Below, in pieces: positions 9,777 to 22,052 of a stretch of 64,000 bases of DNA (position 1 is its first letter; each line of letters opens with the position of its first letter). A program made the translations under genes and the position numbers. The stretch lies in contig OZ316896.1 of NCBI GenBank assembly GCA_973895155.1, positions 19,530,001 to 19,594,000 on the forward strand, given 5' to 3'. Below the pieces are notes generated by a model that had not been told where the DNA came from, ran no database searches, and saw nothing but the letters and a program-made list of their open reading frames with translations. The DNA is from Marsupella aquatica. Lineage: Eukaryota; Marchantiophyta.

Positions 9777-11281
9777 GCAGGGTCCACTGTATCGACTGAA
9801 CATACATCGAAGGTGGAAAGCGCACGAACAAGAATGGAAATATTGGGGAATAAGCCTAAACTTGCACTAAATTAAAGCACACTTTGCACACATCCATGGT
9901 ACACTTATCCACGGTCTCCTGACCAAAATTACATAGACACTACCGGTCAGTTTGAGAATCTAGAGTGACGAAAGTCCTTTCGAAGTCTGCAAAGACCATC
10001 AGGCATCACCACTCTAGCGTCCAGTTCCAAAGCTGGTCCCACTTCGAAATGTAGAATCAATTTGAGCTATGCTGTCTAGCTACTCCACTGCAACTGTTTC
10101 CTAGCTTGTTACATGGTGCCCGGCGTGAAAGTGGAGTGACCATCAGTCCCGCTTCCTGGCCAACTAAGGGAGAACGAGGTTTTTACCTTTGTCTCTTTGT
10201 TCCCCGCAGTGCTGTACCTCATATGTAAAGAAGATCGAGTTGGAATAAATTAGACATTTTATGTGACTGTACATATACATATTAAACAGTTATAAGCTGA
10301 AGAATGGGTGAAATGAACATGATTGGACCCGAAAAATAGGGTGAGATGATGACGGTCCGACTCATGAAACTCACCAACACAGATTGACTAGTGAAACTCT
10401 GATTGAGATCATGGGGCACTGCTGTGAACTTGAAGTTGTCTCGTTCAGATCTACTGCAGTAGAATTGCTGATGACTTAGAGCAAAGCACATCCCGAAGCC
10501 CTTCGAGCAGTTTGAGCCCCGATTCCAATCTTGAGTAGCTGAACTGAGAGTCTACATTCAACTCACCCTGGACCAGTGCCTAAATACGAGACAGTCTACT
10601 CAACCCGATTTGGTCACTGAAATAAGAGTCTACTCACCCACCCAGATTTGGTCACATTAATATGGATAACTCTAACATGATGAATTCAGCATTTTGGTTG
10701 ATTGACACATGAACTATGCTCTATATTTTGGGCTGAAAAGAAAGAAAATGTACAAGCTACGCGGAGATAAAGGTTTGCAGAAGATAATCAAAGAAGGTAG
10801 AAATGGAATTTCGTATAAAGGTTGAGAGCGAAAAGCATTGTGAATATGTTGATTTTCGGAGTTCATAAATTGGGTCCTTCTTCACAACGACACACTGACG
10901 CGGACGTATACTTACACTGTGGTGGACCAGAAATTGACAATGACCAAGGAGCACCAATATGATTGGTTTCCTCCTCCTTTGGCAAGAAACTCTTGTTGCA
11001 CATGAAGGCCGGCTGCTCTATAATTATGTAGCTGCGGCTCCCAAACCTCCTTTCAATTTCGACATGCTGGTGCGCGCGTAGACCTTAGCAGAGACTACTT
11101 CCCTATTTTGCCGTCGCCACGCTTGGGAATGACCATCATCCCTGGCCTACTCACCCAGCTACTCACTACGTACGTACGTTGGTACACTTCCGTAATTAAT
11201 GGCGGTGCCACTATCTGGAATCACTGTAATGCGCCATGCTTGACATGGGACTGTCACTAACTCTGCCCGTCATGCCTGAGG

Positions 11282-11442
11282 GTTTCGATTGTCCTTAGAC
11301 TCTATTTTTCTCTCTGCGGGACTGCATCTGGAGTGATTATGCTCTCTGTTGCAGGTACAGTTTCGATTGTCCTTAATTAGACTCTATTTTTCTCTCTGCG
11401 GTACTGCATCTTGGAGTGATTACGCTCTCTGTTGTAGGTACA
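11282..11442 (+). repeat. Tandem duplication of about 80 bp
   Basis: Units 11282-11359 and 11360-11442 both begin GTTTCGATTGTCCTTA and end with a CTCTCTGTTG...AGGTACA block. The second copy has small insertions. Confidence 0.85.
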
Positions 11443-11949
11443 GGTTAAATATTTAAATCTAGATCTAATCCGATCTCAGGATCAAATTCAAGGATCGAGC
11501 ATCATCAGATTGTAATGATGTCTTTCAAATATTCGATGCATCGGTCTTCAAGTACAGCAAGAGAGAAGAAGTTCAAGGAGGAGCCATCCAGTTTGACGTC
11601 GTTACTGAGATGAGGACTTCACGTTTTAGTCGGATGCCCTCCACGAGTACGCCTGCTAGCTCACATCAAGCCCTCTAGATAAACCTGGATACTGCGCGTC
11701 TCTTCTCTAGGTGAGTAGAAAGATCGAGCTGGGTTGCGGGGCAGTGAGTGTTTGCAGAGGGATATAGGAACCTGCCAAACACCTTTCATGATTTAGGCAG
11801 AAATCTCTAGCTTCTTGTGTATTTTTGTGCATCAGTGTACGTTGGACCTCTAGTGTTAAATCGTCTGTGAACCTTGAATGTAATTCATTCAGGGCTCGAT
11901 TCAGGGTACGTACTTAGATCTTGTTATCAGCTATAGTAAATCTTCAGCG

Positions 11950-14900
11950 ATGGATAAGGATACCTTCATTCGAGTGAAGCTTACTTTTCGGGCCAAATGT
12001 AAGCTAGCGAAGTTGGACAAGGCAATCGATACGAGTTTGTTGTCGATGAAGAACTTGAGGAAGCTCATTTTCAAATATTTTCCGGAGATTCAAGAAATGG
12101 TGGAGCGTCCTCCAAGGACACTAGGTGTATTTTCACCGACCCACCTCTTGACAATCAAGTGCAAAGATACCGTCGGAGACTACATTTCCCTGGAAAGTGA
12201 AGAAGATCTGGATGCCATGGAATTATTACAGTATAGCAATGTTGATTTCCGCATCGAAGTCATTCTGATACCTCCTCCTGCTACTCATATACCTTCCGAC
12301 CCATCACCGGGAATTTCTTCGAGTCGTCGGTCCGGCAAAGCACTTGTACGCAAGAGGAAAAGGACTGAACAGTGCCGACAATTCCAATCCGGTTTTTGTA
12401 AATACGGCGAACATTGTCAATTTTCCCATGATTTGGCTAAACTTGCCAGTCAAAATTGGTTCGGCCCCTCAAATGCTCAAATCGAAAGAAAGGATATTGT
12501 CACTGTCGAGGTACAACAACCAGCCTCGAGAGGGTCTCGATCACAGGATAACCTGTCTAGTCCACGACATGGCCATCCACATATTCGAGCCCGTCTTCGA
12601 GTTGGAAACCCTGACCAGTTTTCCATGAAACGACCGCGGAAGCGAGAGACAAGGCAGGAGGCGGACTACAATGACTGGATAAACCATCAGACTGGATTAG
12701 ACTCTGCAACCAACATTGCGGACATGAGTGGAGAGAACGGTTATCCGATGCTCTCTAAGTTTGTCAATGAAAGCAATCTTCCCCACACGACGATAGCTCT
12801 CTTTGTGAAGCTTCTGGCGCGGGAGGAAATCAGAACAAGCTTGCTTCGGCAGCAGACCAACAAAATCTACGGAGCTCTGACCGGGACGCCTTTTTTGCTC
12901 CAGCTGAATGATCATGTTGCATCTCACCTAGGGATGCTCCCAAGCCTCAAGCCGCAAGACGTAAGGCCGTATCTGGCATTGACAGAGGAGGTGCAGTCGC
13001 GCACAATGGAAGGATGGAAAGAAGTTCCATTGAACGCACTGAAACTGGTCGTCGCGAAGTTGGAAGAAAGCACCGCCAAGGATGATCTGGTGGCGATTGT
13101 GAGTCGTCTGACTGAACAGTGTGAAAGGCTTCAAAGATTGCTCTCGTTGGCACCAGCAAACAAAGAACACTTTCAGGTCTCTAATCACTCCGCATAACGC
13201 AACTCCCATCATTTTGCATGTCCAGAAAGAATGATTCTGTAGGAGGTTTGAATGCAGTCACCCGTTTATTATTCAAGAGACTATAAGGTACATTTCAGAG
13301 GTAAACCGTGTGAACATTGACTTTAGACAAACTTCGGTTCCTTCCCCTAAATTTACTTGTTCCTTAGCAGATGGGCTGATTTTGGTGCTCACACGATTGA
13401 AAGAGATATAACGACTGGTCCGCTTATGGTTGCAGGGAGAAGATTTTCGAAACATATCAATCTTGCCCGGTAAAGAAGAACTTATAAACTTCCAAGGCAA
13501 GAAGAAGCTACCTGTGATTGGCATCGGTACTCAATACTCAAGAGTCAGCGATTACCTTGCAGCTCATTTTCGGCTTCTGAGAGAAGACTGTATTGGTCCC
13601 CTCCGACAAGGAATCAAGAGATGTCGTAGCAGTCACAAGAATACAGGCAATGCTAGTATGCTGGATTTGAGAATTTATCTAGGAGTGCATGTTGCTGGCA
13701 TCAGATGTGGCGATGAGGGAGTCGAATTCGTCGTATCTTTCCACCTTCCTGCAAGTGATGAGCAGACCGCAGAGAATTGGGAATTGTCCAAGAAGTTGAT
13801 GTTTGGAGCCCTTCTGTGCATTTCATCCGACCAATACAAAACATTCTTTTGGGGAGTTGTGGCTCGGAGGAATGTGACGGAACTAGCAGAAAGACTGGTC
13901 GGTATTCGTATCATTGGGGATTGTGATGCTAGTTTCGAAGAAGGAATCAAGAAGGGGCGGGCTTCAACCGAGACATATGTCATGGTAGAGTCAACTGCTT
14001 CTTATTTCGAAGCATACTACCATGTACTCAAGACATTGCAACGAGAGGAGATGGAAAATATCCCATTCACTCCATATTTGCTTCACTTGGAGCCCAGTGT
14101 CGGCCCACCATCATACTTGCAACGGAGAAAGGGTGGCGATGAGTACGATTTCAGCTGTGCCTTCCCTGACATTCACGAAAAGCTTGGTAAGAGATGCATT
14201 CGAATTACGCAGTCTGAGTGGCCGAGCGGCTGGGCAGATTCTCTGGATAGAGCGCAGCAGGACGCTTTGAAGCAAGGGTTGACAAAAGAGTTGGCCATCA
14301 TTCAAGGACCTCCTGGGACAGGTAAAACTTTTCTGGGGCTCATCCTCGTCAAGATATTGCTTACCAACCTTAAACAGAGCCCAGGTCATGAGTTAAACGA
14401 ATTCAACGTTGAATGGAGCCCAGGTCATGAGTTAAACGAATTCAACGTTGAATGGAGCCCAGGTCACGACTTAAATGAAGTTCGCCGGAAGTGTGCTGAG
14501 GCGGACGAAGAAGCATATGACTTGAGTGGTCCAATTCTCATCATTTGCACTACCAATCATGCTCTAGATCAATTCATGGAGGGTATCTACCGAGATGGAG
14601 AGAGAAACTTGATCCGCATTGGTGGACGAGGCAACAGCGAGTTATTGCGGGACAAAACCTTGCATAATCTTCTCAAGGTGCAAAAAATGGATCGTGGAGA
14701 GGATAACAACCACCAACGTCTCCTTGCAACAGGAAGGCGTGACAAAGACGAATTGGAATCCAAGATTCACAAGTGCATATATGCCTTGGGGTTGAAAATA
14801 GTGCCAGATTCCATGCTTGATGGAATTGCCACTTCAGAGCAGAGGCAGAGTTTGTTCCGGATAGATCAAGCGCACAACAGGTCATCCGGAAAAACGGTAC

Positions 14901-17900
14901 TAGAAATGTGGCTCACTGAGACCGATCCCGACATGGCTCAATACTTTCTAACTATTGATCGAGACGATCACCAGTCAGAGGGCAATGTGTCAACTGCCAC
15001 TGGATTGTCTGCAAAGAAGCGTTTGAGGGGCCTGATAGCCCTCCTACCGAAGACAGATGCTAATGAGGATACGAAGTGGAGGCAAGTACGTAGGCGAGGA
15101 AATCCAGGTCCCTGTCGAGTTGCAGGACGTCAACATGCTCATGTTCCTGTTGGACAATTGGAACTTATTAACCCAGACGATGATCGGAATTTTCGGGTGC
15201 TTGACATTGCAAACGAGGGACACCCAATCAGGCGCGCAGACAACAACCCAAATCTGGGTGCTCACTTTGCACATAATGAAGTTCCAATCGAACAAGCAGT
15301 TCGCTTGGCTCCAGATGTATGGCAACTTACTCTCCCGCAACGGATGATGTTGCACGAGCATTGGCTGGCAGAGATAAGGAGGGTCCAGGGACAAGAGTTG
15401 AGTACGCTGAGAGAACAATACGAGGAAGCTTGCAAGGGCGTCAAGGAAGTAGAAGACGAGATGAAACTTTCCATATTGCGGCACGCGAAGGTGGTTGGCA
15501 TGACCACAACAGCAGGTGCCAAACACCACGACGTGTTGCAGTCCCTGAAGCCCGAGGTTGTCATCGTCGAGGAAGCAGCAGAAGTACTTGAAGGTCACAT
15601 TTTGGCTTGCATCTGCCCGTCCGTCAAGCACCTGATTTTGATTGGTGACCATATGCAGCTAAAACCATCAGTGGCAGCTTATGAGCTAGCCATAAGGAAC
15701 AAATTAGACGTATCTATGTTTGAACGTCTCGTCAGGAGTGGTGTGGAGCACGTCACCCTGCAAGAGCAACGCAGAATGAGGCCCAATATCTCGAAATTGG
15801 TGAGAGGTCTCTATCCCGGATCGAAAGATCACGAGTCAGTAACTCTGTACGAAGATGTATCAGGAATGAAGTCGAATGTGTTCTTCTTTGATCATAAGGC
15901 AGAGGAAGATTACAACCGTAATACTGCACAAAGCAAGGTGAATTCTGACGAGGCTATGCTTGTTGTGGAGCTCTGTTTGTACCTTTTGAATCAAGGCTGC
16001 TATAAGCCGAAGAACATTGCGATCCTTGCCATGTACACGGGTCAGATGCGAGAGATAAAAAGGCTTCTTAAGCCAAGGATTCTCAGCAGGTTTTCTGTGA
16101 ACGCAATCGGAGCGCAGCCGTACCAAGATCCAGGAGCAGAAGAAATCGACCTCCTTCCTCGTGTCAGCAGCGTGGATGACTATCAAGGTGAAGAGAGCGA
16201 CATCATAATCTTGTCACTAGTGAGAAGCAATGTCATTGTCACCAAGGGAGGAGGTGTAGGGAAGATAGGATTTGTGAATGTTTCCAATAGAATATGTGTG
16301 GCCTTGACAAGGGCCAGAAAGGGTTTATTCATCTTCGGGAACGCCGATCTCCTCGCCGAGAAAAGCACATTATGGAAAGACGTAACAACAAGTATGCGGA
16401 ACAGTGGAGAGCTCGGTTCCCAGCTGGAATTATTTTGTCGAAACCACCCTGAAACCATAACGAGGATTTCAAGAGCGCAGGATTTCAAGCAGGTCGAAGA
16501 TGGAGGTTGCAGTTTACCTTGTCACTTCCAATTACCTTGTGGGCATGCCTGTCCCAGGCGTTGCCATCCCGCATCCCACGATCGGATCTTATGTCTCAAG
16601 CCTTGCTTGAGACAGCACGATAGATGTTGTCACTCGTGCAATCTTCGATGCCACGGATCTAAAGAGTGCCCTCCTTGTAAAGTTGTTGTCACGAAGAATA
16701 TGCCGCACTGCGAACATGAGCAAGGAATGGAGTGCTCGAAAGATCCCACTGAAGAAGTATGCAAGAGTGTCTGTGGAAAGAATCTGGAATGCGGCCACCC
16801 GTGTAGCAGCATGTGCGGAAGGCCATGCACGAAATCTTGTGCAGAGAAAATAATGAAAACGCTGCCATGTGGGCATTCCGCCAGGATGGCATGTCACCAA
16901 GACCCAGGGACCTTCTCCTGTGGCAAACCATGTCAAGCACTCCTCTCAGACTGCCAACACCGATGTCAAGGGACTTGCGGGAGCTGTAAACAATGGGAAC
17001 TTCACATCCCGTGTCAGCAAAAATGTGGCCGTACCCTTCCGTGTGGTCATCCTTGCGAAGCTGGGTGCTCTCTGAGCTGCCCTCCATGTCGTAAGAGATG
17101 TCAAAAGAAGTATTTCCATAGCAGATGCTCGGAATCATGCGGAAATTTATGTACACCTTGCCAGGAACCAGCTCATGGCAGTGTGAGCATCATAAGTGTG
17201 AGAAAAGGTGTCATGAAATTTGCGCGAGACCTCGGTGCGACCTTCCGTGTCCTAAGCGCTTTCGAAAGTGCGGTCATCATTGTATCGGCCTGTGTGGCGA
17301 ACCGTGTCCCGACAAATGCCGAGTTTGTCACCCTCAGACTCTCGACGTCATAATGAGAATGACTCTAGAAGAATACGAAGAATCTGATAGGTTTGTTCAA
17401 CTTCAAGACTGTGGTCACATTTTTTAGGTTAGCGGCCTTGACACTTGGATGGACTCGAATGAAACAACTCAGGTCGACGGCTCTGTGGCTATCAAATTGA
17501 AGGAATGGTACGTTAAGTTTGCTTTGCCTTAGGATTTGTAGGTATTTGAATAGCTTGCAATTGGACGTTTGCAGTTCAATAAACTTTCCTGGGAAAATGC
17601 TTTATCAATTGACTGAAGTTGAATGTAAGTATCCCTCGGCTGTCGCCCTCGTAGACCAAATATAAAGCTTCTTAGAGTTCATGTGGAGAATTTTCTTCTG
17701 GCACAGTACATATATGCTCATTAAATCACATCTGAAACGCTTTTGCAGTCCCGAGTGCAGAACTTCAGTTTGGCGAACGCACAGGTATTCCAATGTGGTC
17801 AAAAAGAAGCATTCACAAGTGGAGGCTGTCAAGGAGAAGGTACTTGGACACGCCCTTGCAAAGAAAGGGCATGTTTTGTTTAAAGAAGGAAATTTCATGG

Positions 17901-18529
17901 GTGCAGTACGTGCGTTCCACCAAGCATTGCAGAGGAACCCGGATTTGCTGGAGGCTCAATTGGCAATTGGCATGGCTTTCTTCGAAAGCAATGCATATGA
18001 CAAGGCAATCACACACATGAGCTTCATAGTTGAGCGAAGTTCGTTCGCAGCATCACTATCAAAGCACATCGAAACTGCTCAGGGACGCGGTAATGCTTCT
18101 GGCCTCCTGGACAAGCACTACCGTAAATCGTCGCGACGAGCGGGGGATCCGATCGCGATTCAAGCAGTGGTGCAATGGGCGTCCGCTCTCACGGAAAGGA
18201 CAGAGTTTACTAGCGCGATAGAGCTCTGCGATGCCGTACTAGAGAAAGATCCTGAGAACTGGCTCGCAAAAGAGATCAGAGAGAAAGCACAGAAACAAGA
18301 GATCCAGCTGGTGGTGCAAGCCATGGCAGCAGACGTAGGAGCGCGAGGGCATTGGTACACTTGTCCCAATGGTCATTTATACACCATTGGGGAGTGTGGA
18401 GGAGCCATGCAGGGTTCAAATTGCCCGGACTGCAAAGCTGTCGTAGGAGGGGGACAGCATCGACTCGCAGCAGGCAACAGTCACTCAAACATTGATGGAT
18501 CTGCGAGTGCTGCATGGCCTGGGAATTGA
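11950..18529 (+). CDS. ZNFX1: PB1-CCCH-ZNFX1-type helicase (3' part with frameshift and stop)
   Basis: Exons 11950-13176, 13436-17507 and 17749-18529; introns 13177-13435 (phase 0) and 17508-17748 are GT-AG. About 2,025 residues if both lesions are ignored. Order: PB1-like domain (residues about 5-105, ending in the acidic segment SLESEEDLDAM); C-x7-C-x5-C-x3-H finger CRQFQSGFCKYGEHCQFSH; ZNFX1 N-terminal region; Upf1-like SF1 helicase with Walker A QGPPGTGKTF (about residue 700), VEEAAE, VDDYQGEESD and VALTRARKG; NF-X1-type Cys/His fingers from about 16510; in exon 3, TPR-like helices (GHVLFKEGNFMGAVRAFHQA) and an RZ-type finger (GHWYTCPNGHLYTIGECGGA). The animal relatives act in small-RNA inheritance (nematode ZNFX-1) and antiviral RNA sensing (mammalian ZNFX1); the plant role is unknown. 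Lesions: the reading frame shifts at about 17171, and TAG replaces an expected Glu codon at 17425-17427. As read, the protein ends at 17353, losing the TPR and RZ parts. Either a decaying gene or assembly errors. Confidence 0.85.
14378..14480 (+). repeat. In-frame 39-bp tandem repeat in the helicase exon
   Basis: Units at 14378-14416 and 14417-14455 are identical in what I can read; a third partial unit follows to about 14480. They encode SPGHELNEFNVEW twice and then SPGHDLNEV. The repeat lies shortly after the Walker A loop and before the next core strand (ILIICTTNHALDQ), so it would form an expandable surface insertion. Confidence 0.93.
17165..17427 (+). other. Frameshift and in-frame stop in the ZNFX1-like gene
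   Basis: Up to about 17170 the Cys-rich finger pattern runs in one frame (CGNLCTPCQEP); from about 17174 it continues in the next frame (SWQCEHHKCEKRCHEIC) as far as DCGHIF, then TAG, then SGLDTWMD in the same frame. One missing base plus one G-to-T change would account for both. No GT-AG pair here bypasses them without removing conserved fingers. Confidence 0.75.
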
Positions 18530-18817
18530 GCAAACAGTTTGACGATCTTGTCTTGTCATAGACGGTCGTTGTATGTGTTTTTGAGTGGGTATACCTCGAT
18601 GGACATTCGAGCATTGATGGATCCGACCTTTGATTGATGGATCAGAAGAGAAGACAGAGCATCCTGTCACAACGTTCGATATCTGTACACAGCCAATTTG
18701 AGGAGCTTCTCTACGGTGAAGCTCAGCATATCTTGTCTCATATCGATGCAAATTGGGAGTAATGCTAGAGTTCTAATGTTTATTTTGGTGGTGGAGTATT
18801 GGTATGGGTAGACAGAG

Positions 18818-19105
18818 ACGTACTGACAAAAAGGAACAAGCCCATCATCGACTACGTGACATGACTGGAGAAATTGAAAAATATGTCCGAATTGACAGGA
18901 TGGTAGGAAAAGAACAATGGTAGGCAAAGCACAAATAGACTAACTAAGAGAGTTGGCTAATCTTGTGCTGGTTGCCGGCCATCAATCCACCAAAATCTAA
19001 AGACAGGCAGGAGTCTACGGAAATTCATTACATATGCATTCATGAGCTTATGTGTAAGGGCCCGGGCGACCTGAACTGATGGCTTGTTCCTTTTTGTCAG
19101 CACTC
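18818..19105. repeat. Inverted repeat pair downstream of the ZNFX1-like gene
   Basis: The left arm around 18818-18845 contains CTGACAAAAAGGAACAAGCC; its reverse complement occurs in the right arm at 19077-19105, with about 230 bp between. About 25 bases match with one or two differences. It could be small-element termini, but the arms do not extend further and no target duplication was found. Confidence 0.7.
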
Positions 19106-19615
19106 TTCCGTTGAATATATACTTTCCTAGCCCCAGTTTGTACATATGTGCTCCACAGTGTTGGGTGAGATTCACGTTTGAAAAAAGCAATGGTGAAAGA
19201 CTTTTAGACTGTGCAACTCTGAGCTCTCTCTATTAATATATACTTAGGTGATTGGAATGAGTCAAGCAGCCAATCCAAACCAGAAGCGGTGGTTTGGTCT
19301 GAGCCAGCTTTTGCAGCTGTAACCTCCACTGTTGACTCATGCAACTATATGCAGCAGTCAATCGGAAGGAGTGCACTCTTAGATTCAAAGTACTGTCCAG
19401 ATTCTAAACAATCTGTTAGAGGCCCTGAAAGAAGACTGTAAGACAAGCCCTTTTTTTTTAATGGCGAATTTTCCCGAAATTGCACATTCCCCAAAAGTCT
19501 TCGCCAGCTCTGGCTAAAGTTGGCTAGTTGTTCTATTAATGGCTCAATTCCCACCTAGTCGCAGGCCCCATTAGCCAGAATCTAATGGTCATTTTTAATC
19601 TAGGGATATCTATTG

Positions 19616-19738
19616 GTCAGAAATAATTTTCAAATGTCACATCATATAAAGAATATGCTTAACATATTCTCCTTCACAGAGAAATAATTTGCTAATGTCA
19701 CATAATATAACGAATATGCCTAACATCTTCTCCACACA
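19616..19738 (+). repeat. Tandem duplication of about 60 bp
   Basis: Two diverged units beginning AGAAATAATTT and sharing AATGTCACAT.ATATAA and AATATGC.TAACAT. Confidence 0.75.
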
Positions 19739-21628
19739 CCTGACATTCCACTCAGTCTGGCTAATAAGGAATATCCTTAAAGATTAGCCATTACACTGTA
19801 TGAGACTATCCTTAACTCTTATTCCACAGAACAGATGCTAATTTTCAGATGGCACATATTAATGAGTTAGATCTGCCTCGCACAAGAGACAAAGAGCTCT
19901 GAAGTATAAGCCCAGACTAAGGTAATGGTTCTCACAAAACTAATCAATTCTTGACATTTAGATCCATTCCCTGGGACAAAATTTGCGGGTACCCGGGCGG
20001 GTACCTTGCATATTCTCCTAAATTTGTTGGTCGAACAGAGGGGTTAGAGTGAGAGACAGTTTAAAAAAATTCCCTAAACGATAGGGGCTCCAAATTTGGA
20101 GTATGTTGTCCCAGTGTTGCCCATAGAGGATCTCAGTTTTGTCAAATGCAAAATAATTATTTTGTTCTTAATGCCCTTTGTGATGTTTCTCTTTGTATTT
20201 TATAGGGCATTCTCGAGCATAAAGCACCAGTGAAGATCTGGAACACCTCATTAGAAATGAAATGGTCTCTGATAGTCCGTGATGATTGGTGTAATTTGGC
20301 AGCTTTATGGTAACAAACCCTTCAAGGACATCATCAAGATAGTGGCAACAATACAGCGGCATCCCAAGACAGTGGTCATGACAAAGGAGCCAAATATGTT
20401 GCTTTGAGCTTCATCTGATACCTTCTTCCCCCTTGCTATTGAGATATTTGGGTGTCTTCATAATCAATTCAATGGGCTACCACAAGCTGCTTGTGATATT
20501 CAGGGTCGAATGGGTCCTACTGGACCCCCCTATCCATCTTGACCACACACTAAGTATCAGCGCATTTTAGTGTCCTTTGGTGGACCTAGGTTTTTCTTCA
20601 GAAAGATTTTCCTCTACTTTTGCTAAGTTGTTGGAAAAACTAAAAATCTCTCGGGGCTTCAAGTGTACAATAAAGTCCTGTATCCAGAGTTTGGACAATA
20701 ATAGTCGATCAAATGTAGGGAGCTCAAGGTGTAATTTGTTTTGGGGAGCATTGTATCCACTTCTGAAGAGGATTTTAGTGTATACATAATGCCTGGTGAT
20801 TTAGGGAAAAGATTTTTGTGAACACTCTCACACGCCACCAAATAGTCATTTGGGAAGACAATGCTGCATCTTACTTTATAAAAAGAGGGTCATTCTTGTC
20901 TCCAATAGAAATGGAACATTCTCCATTGACATGGGCAACCTGGTTTAAGGGGAGAATGCTTTGGCAAGCTTGCTTTAAAAGGATTAGTCTCGAATGGAGT
21001 AAAATGTCAGAAGCAGCGTAATTGTAGAGCTGAATGACAACCAACTTCAAGATGAATTGCAGATCAATTAATTAAATTACTTTTCAAGGGCTAAAAGTAC
21101 TCCAACCTTACTTGGCGCTAGTACCTGTAAAAAGTACCTTGTTAAACTTCAAAACAACATAAAAAAAAACCAACGAGTTTTGTTTTGAAATGCAAACTAA
21201 ATAACATTTTGCTCTAGCACTACGAGAGCTTGATGGTCGCTCTGGTAAACAAATGCGGACTCTTAAAAGATCTGCAGTAGACTTATTGCTCTTTGAAGTA
21301 TGCCATCTACCATAAGTCTCATTTGAATGATCAGTCTAATCTTCTTGGGCATGATGTTATGTCTACCCTAGCATCTACGTAGAACACTCACATTTGACAG
21401 GGACCCCACTGACATGTTCTCCCATAATTAGTGCTGAATTGAGGGTCCTTTGATCCTCCAAAAATTCCAATTATTTTGTAAGTTACCTAGATCTACCTAC
21501 ACACACCCATGCCAGTTGGGATTTAGGATGCAGACCAGTGTCCGTGTTTTTTTTAATGCAATTCTTAATTTTGTCTAAACCCACCTCGAGCTGGATCCCT
21601 CACTGGAAATTTTGGCGGAAACTTATAA

Positions 21629-22049
21629 GAGCATCTCCACCGGGGCCAGCAAATAGCCCCATAGCCTCCATTTAGGCATCTGGCGATTTCACATATGTGG
21701 GCAGGACATCCCACCGGCACCCTGCAACCCCTAAACTGATGGTGGCCCACCAAAAAGTTGCAGATCCTGACCGCCAGATTCATATGCGTTGGCGCTCAGC
21801 AAATGTGCCCCCATTTTGACCCCCAGAAGGATCGACGGATTGAATGTGTACACTGGGCGCAATCTGGCTCAAGCTTGAGTTCCCGCTTGGAGAGTTTCCT
21901 GCACTCGACAAAGATTTTTGAGCAAATTTTGCGGGGTGCCGGTGGGGATCTGCAAGGAGGGTCTCAGGCCAGAATCCTTCAGACCTGAATAAACGTGAGG
22001 TAATGTTTTGCGATAGGGGCCACGAGTGCCCGAATGGGTGGAGATGCTC
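21629..22049. mobile_element. PIF/Harbinger-like MITE
   Basis: The ends form a perfect 13-bp terminal inverted repeat, GAGCATCTCCACC...GGTGGAGATGCTC, flanked on both sides by TAA (21626-21628 and 22050-22052). A 3-bp TWA target duplication plus GAGCATCTCCA-type ends fits non-autonomous PIF/Harbinger elements. The 421-bp body has no coding capacity for a transposase. Confidence 0.85.
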
Positions 22050-22052
22050 TAA

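Larger units (their letters stand above)
8154..11949. other. Intergenic region upstream of the ZNFX1-like gene
   Basis: No supported gene. It holds a direct repeat pair (8780-8822 and 9053-9096), a strong short hairpin (9714-9776), repeated wording such as 'GCACTTATCCA', and a tandem duplication (11282-11442). The last several hundred bases are the likely promoter and 5' UTR of the gene starting at 11950; no convincing TATA box was identified. Confidence 0.5.
18530..21625. other. Intergenic region with repeats, no gene seen
   Basis: Contains the inverted-repeat pair 18818-19105 and a tandem duplication (19616-19738). Near 20430-20500 (+) a short frame reads FFPLAIEIFGCLHN, which recalls the C-terminal part of reverse-transcriptase polyproteins in plant and algal repeats, but it is interrupted and I would not name it. 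Otherwise short open frames without recognisable domains. Confidence 0.4.
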
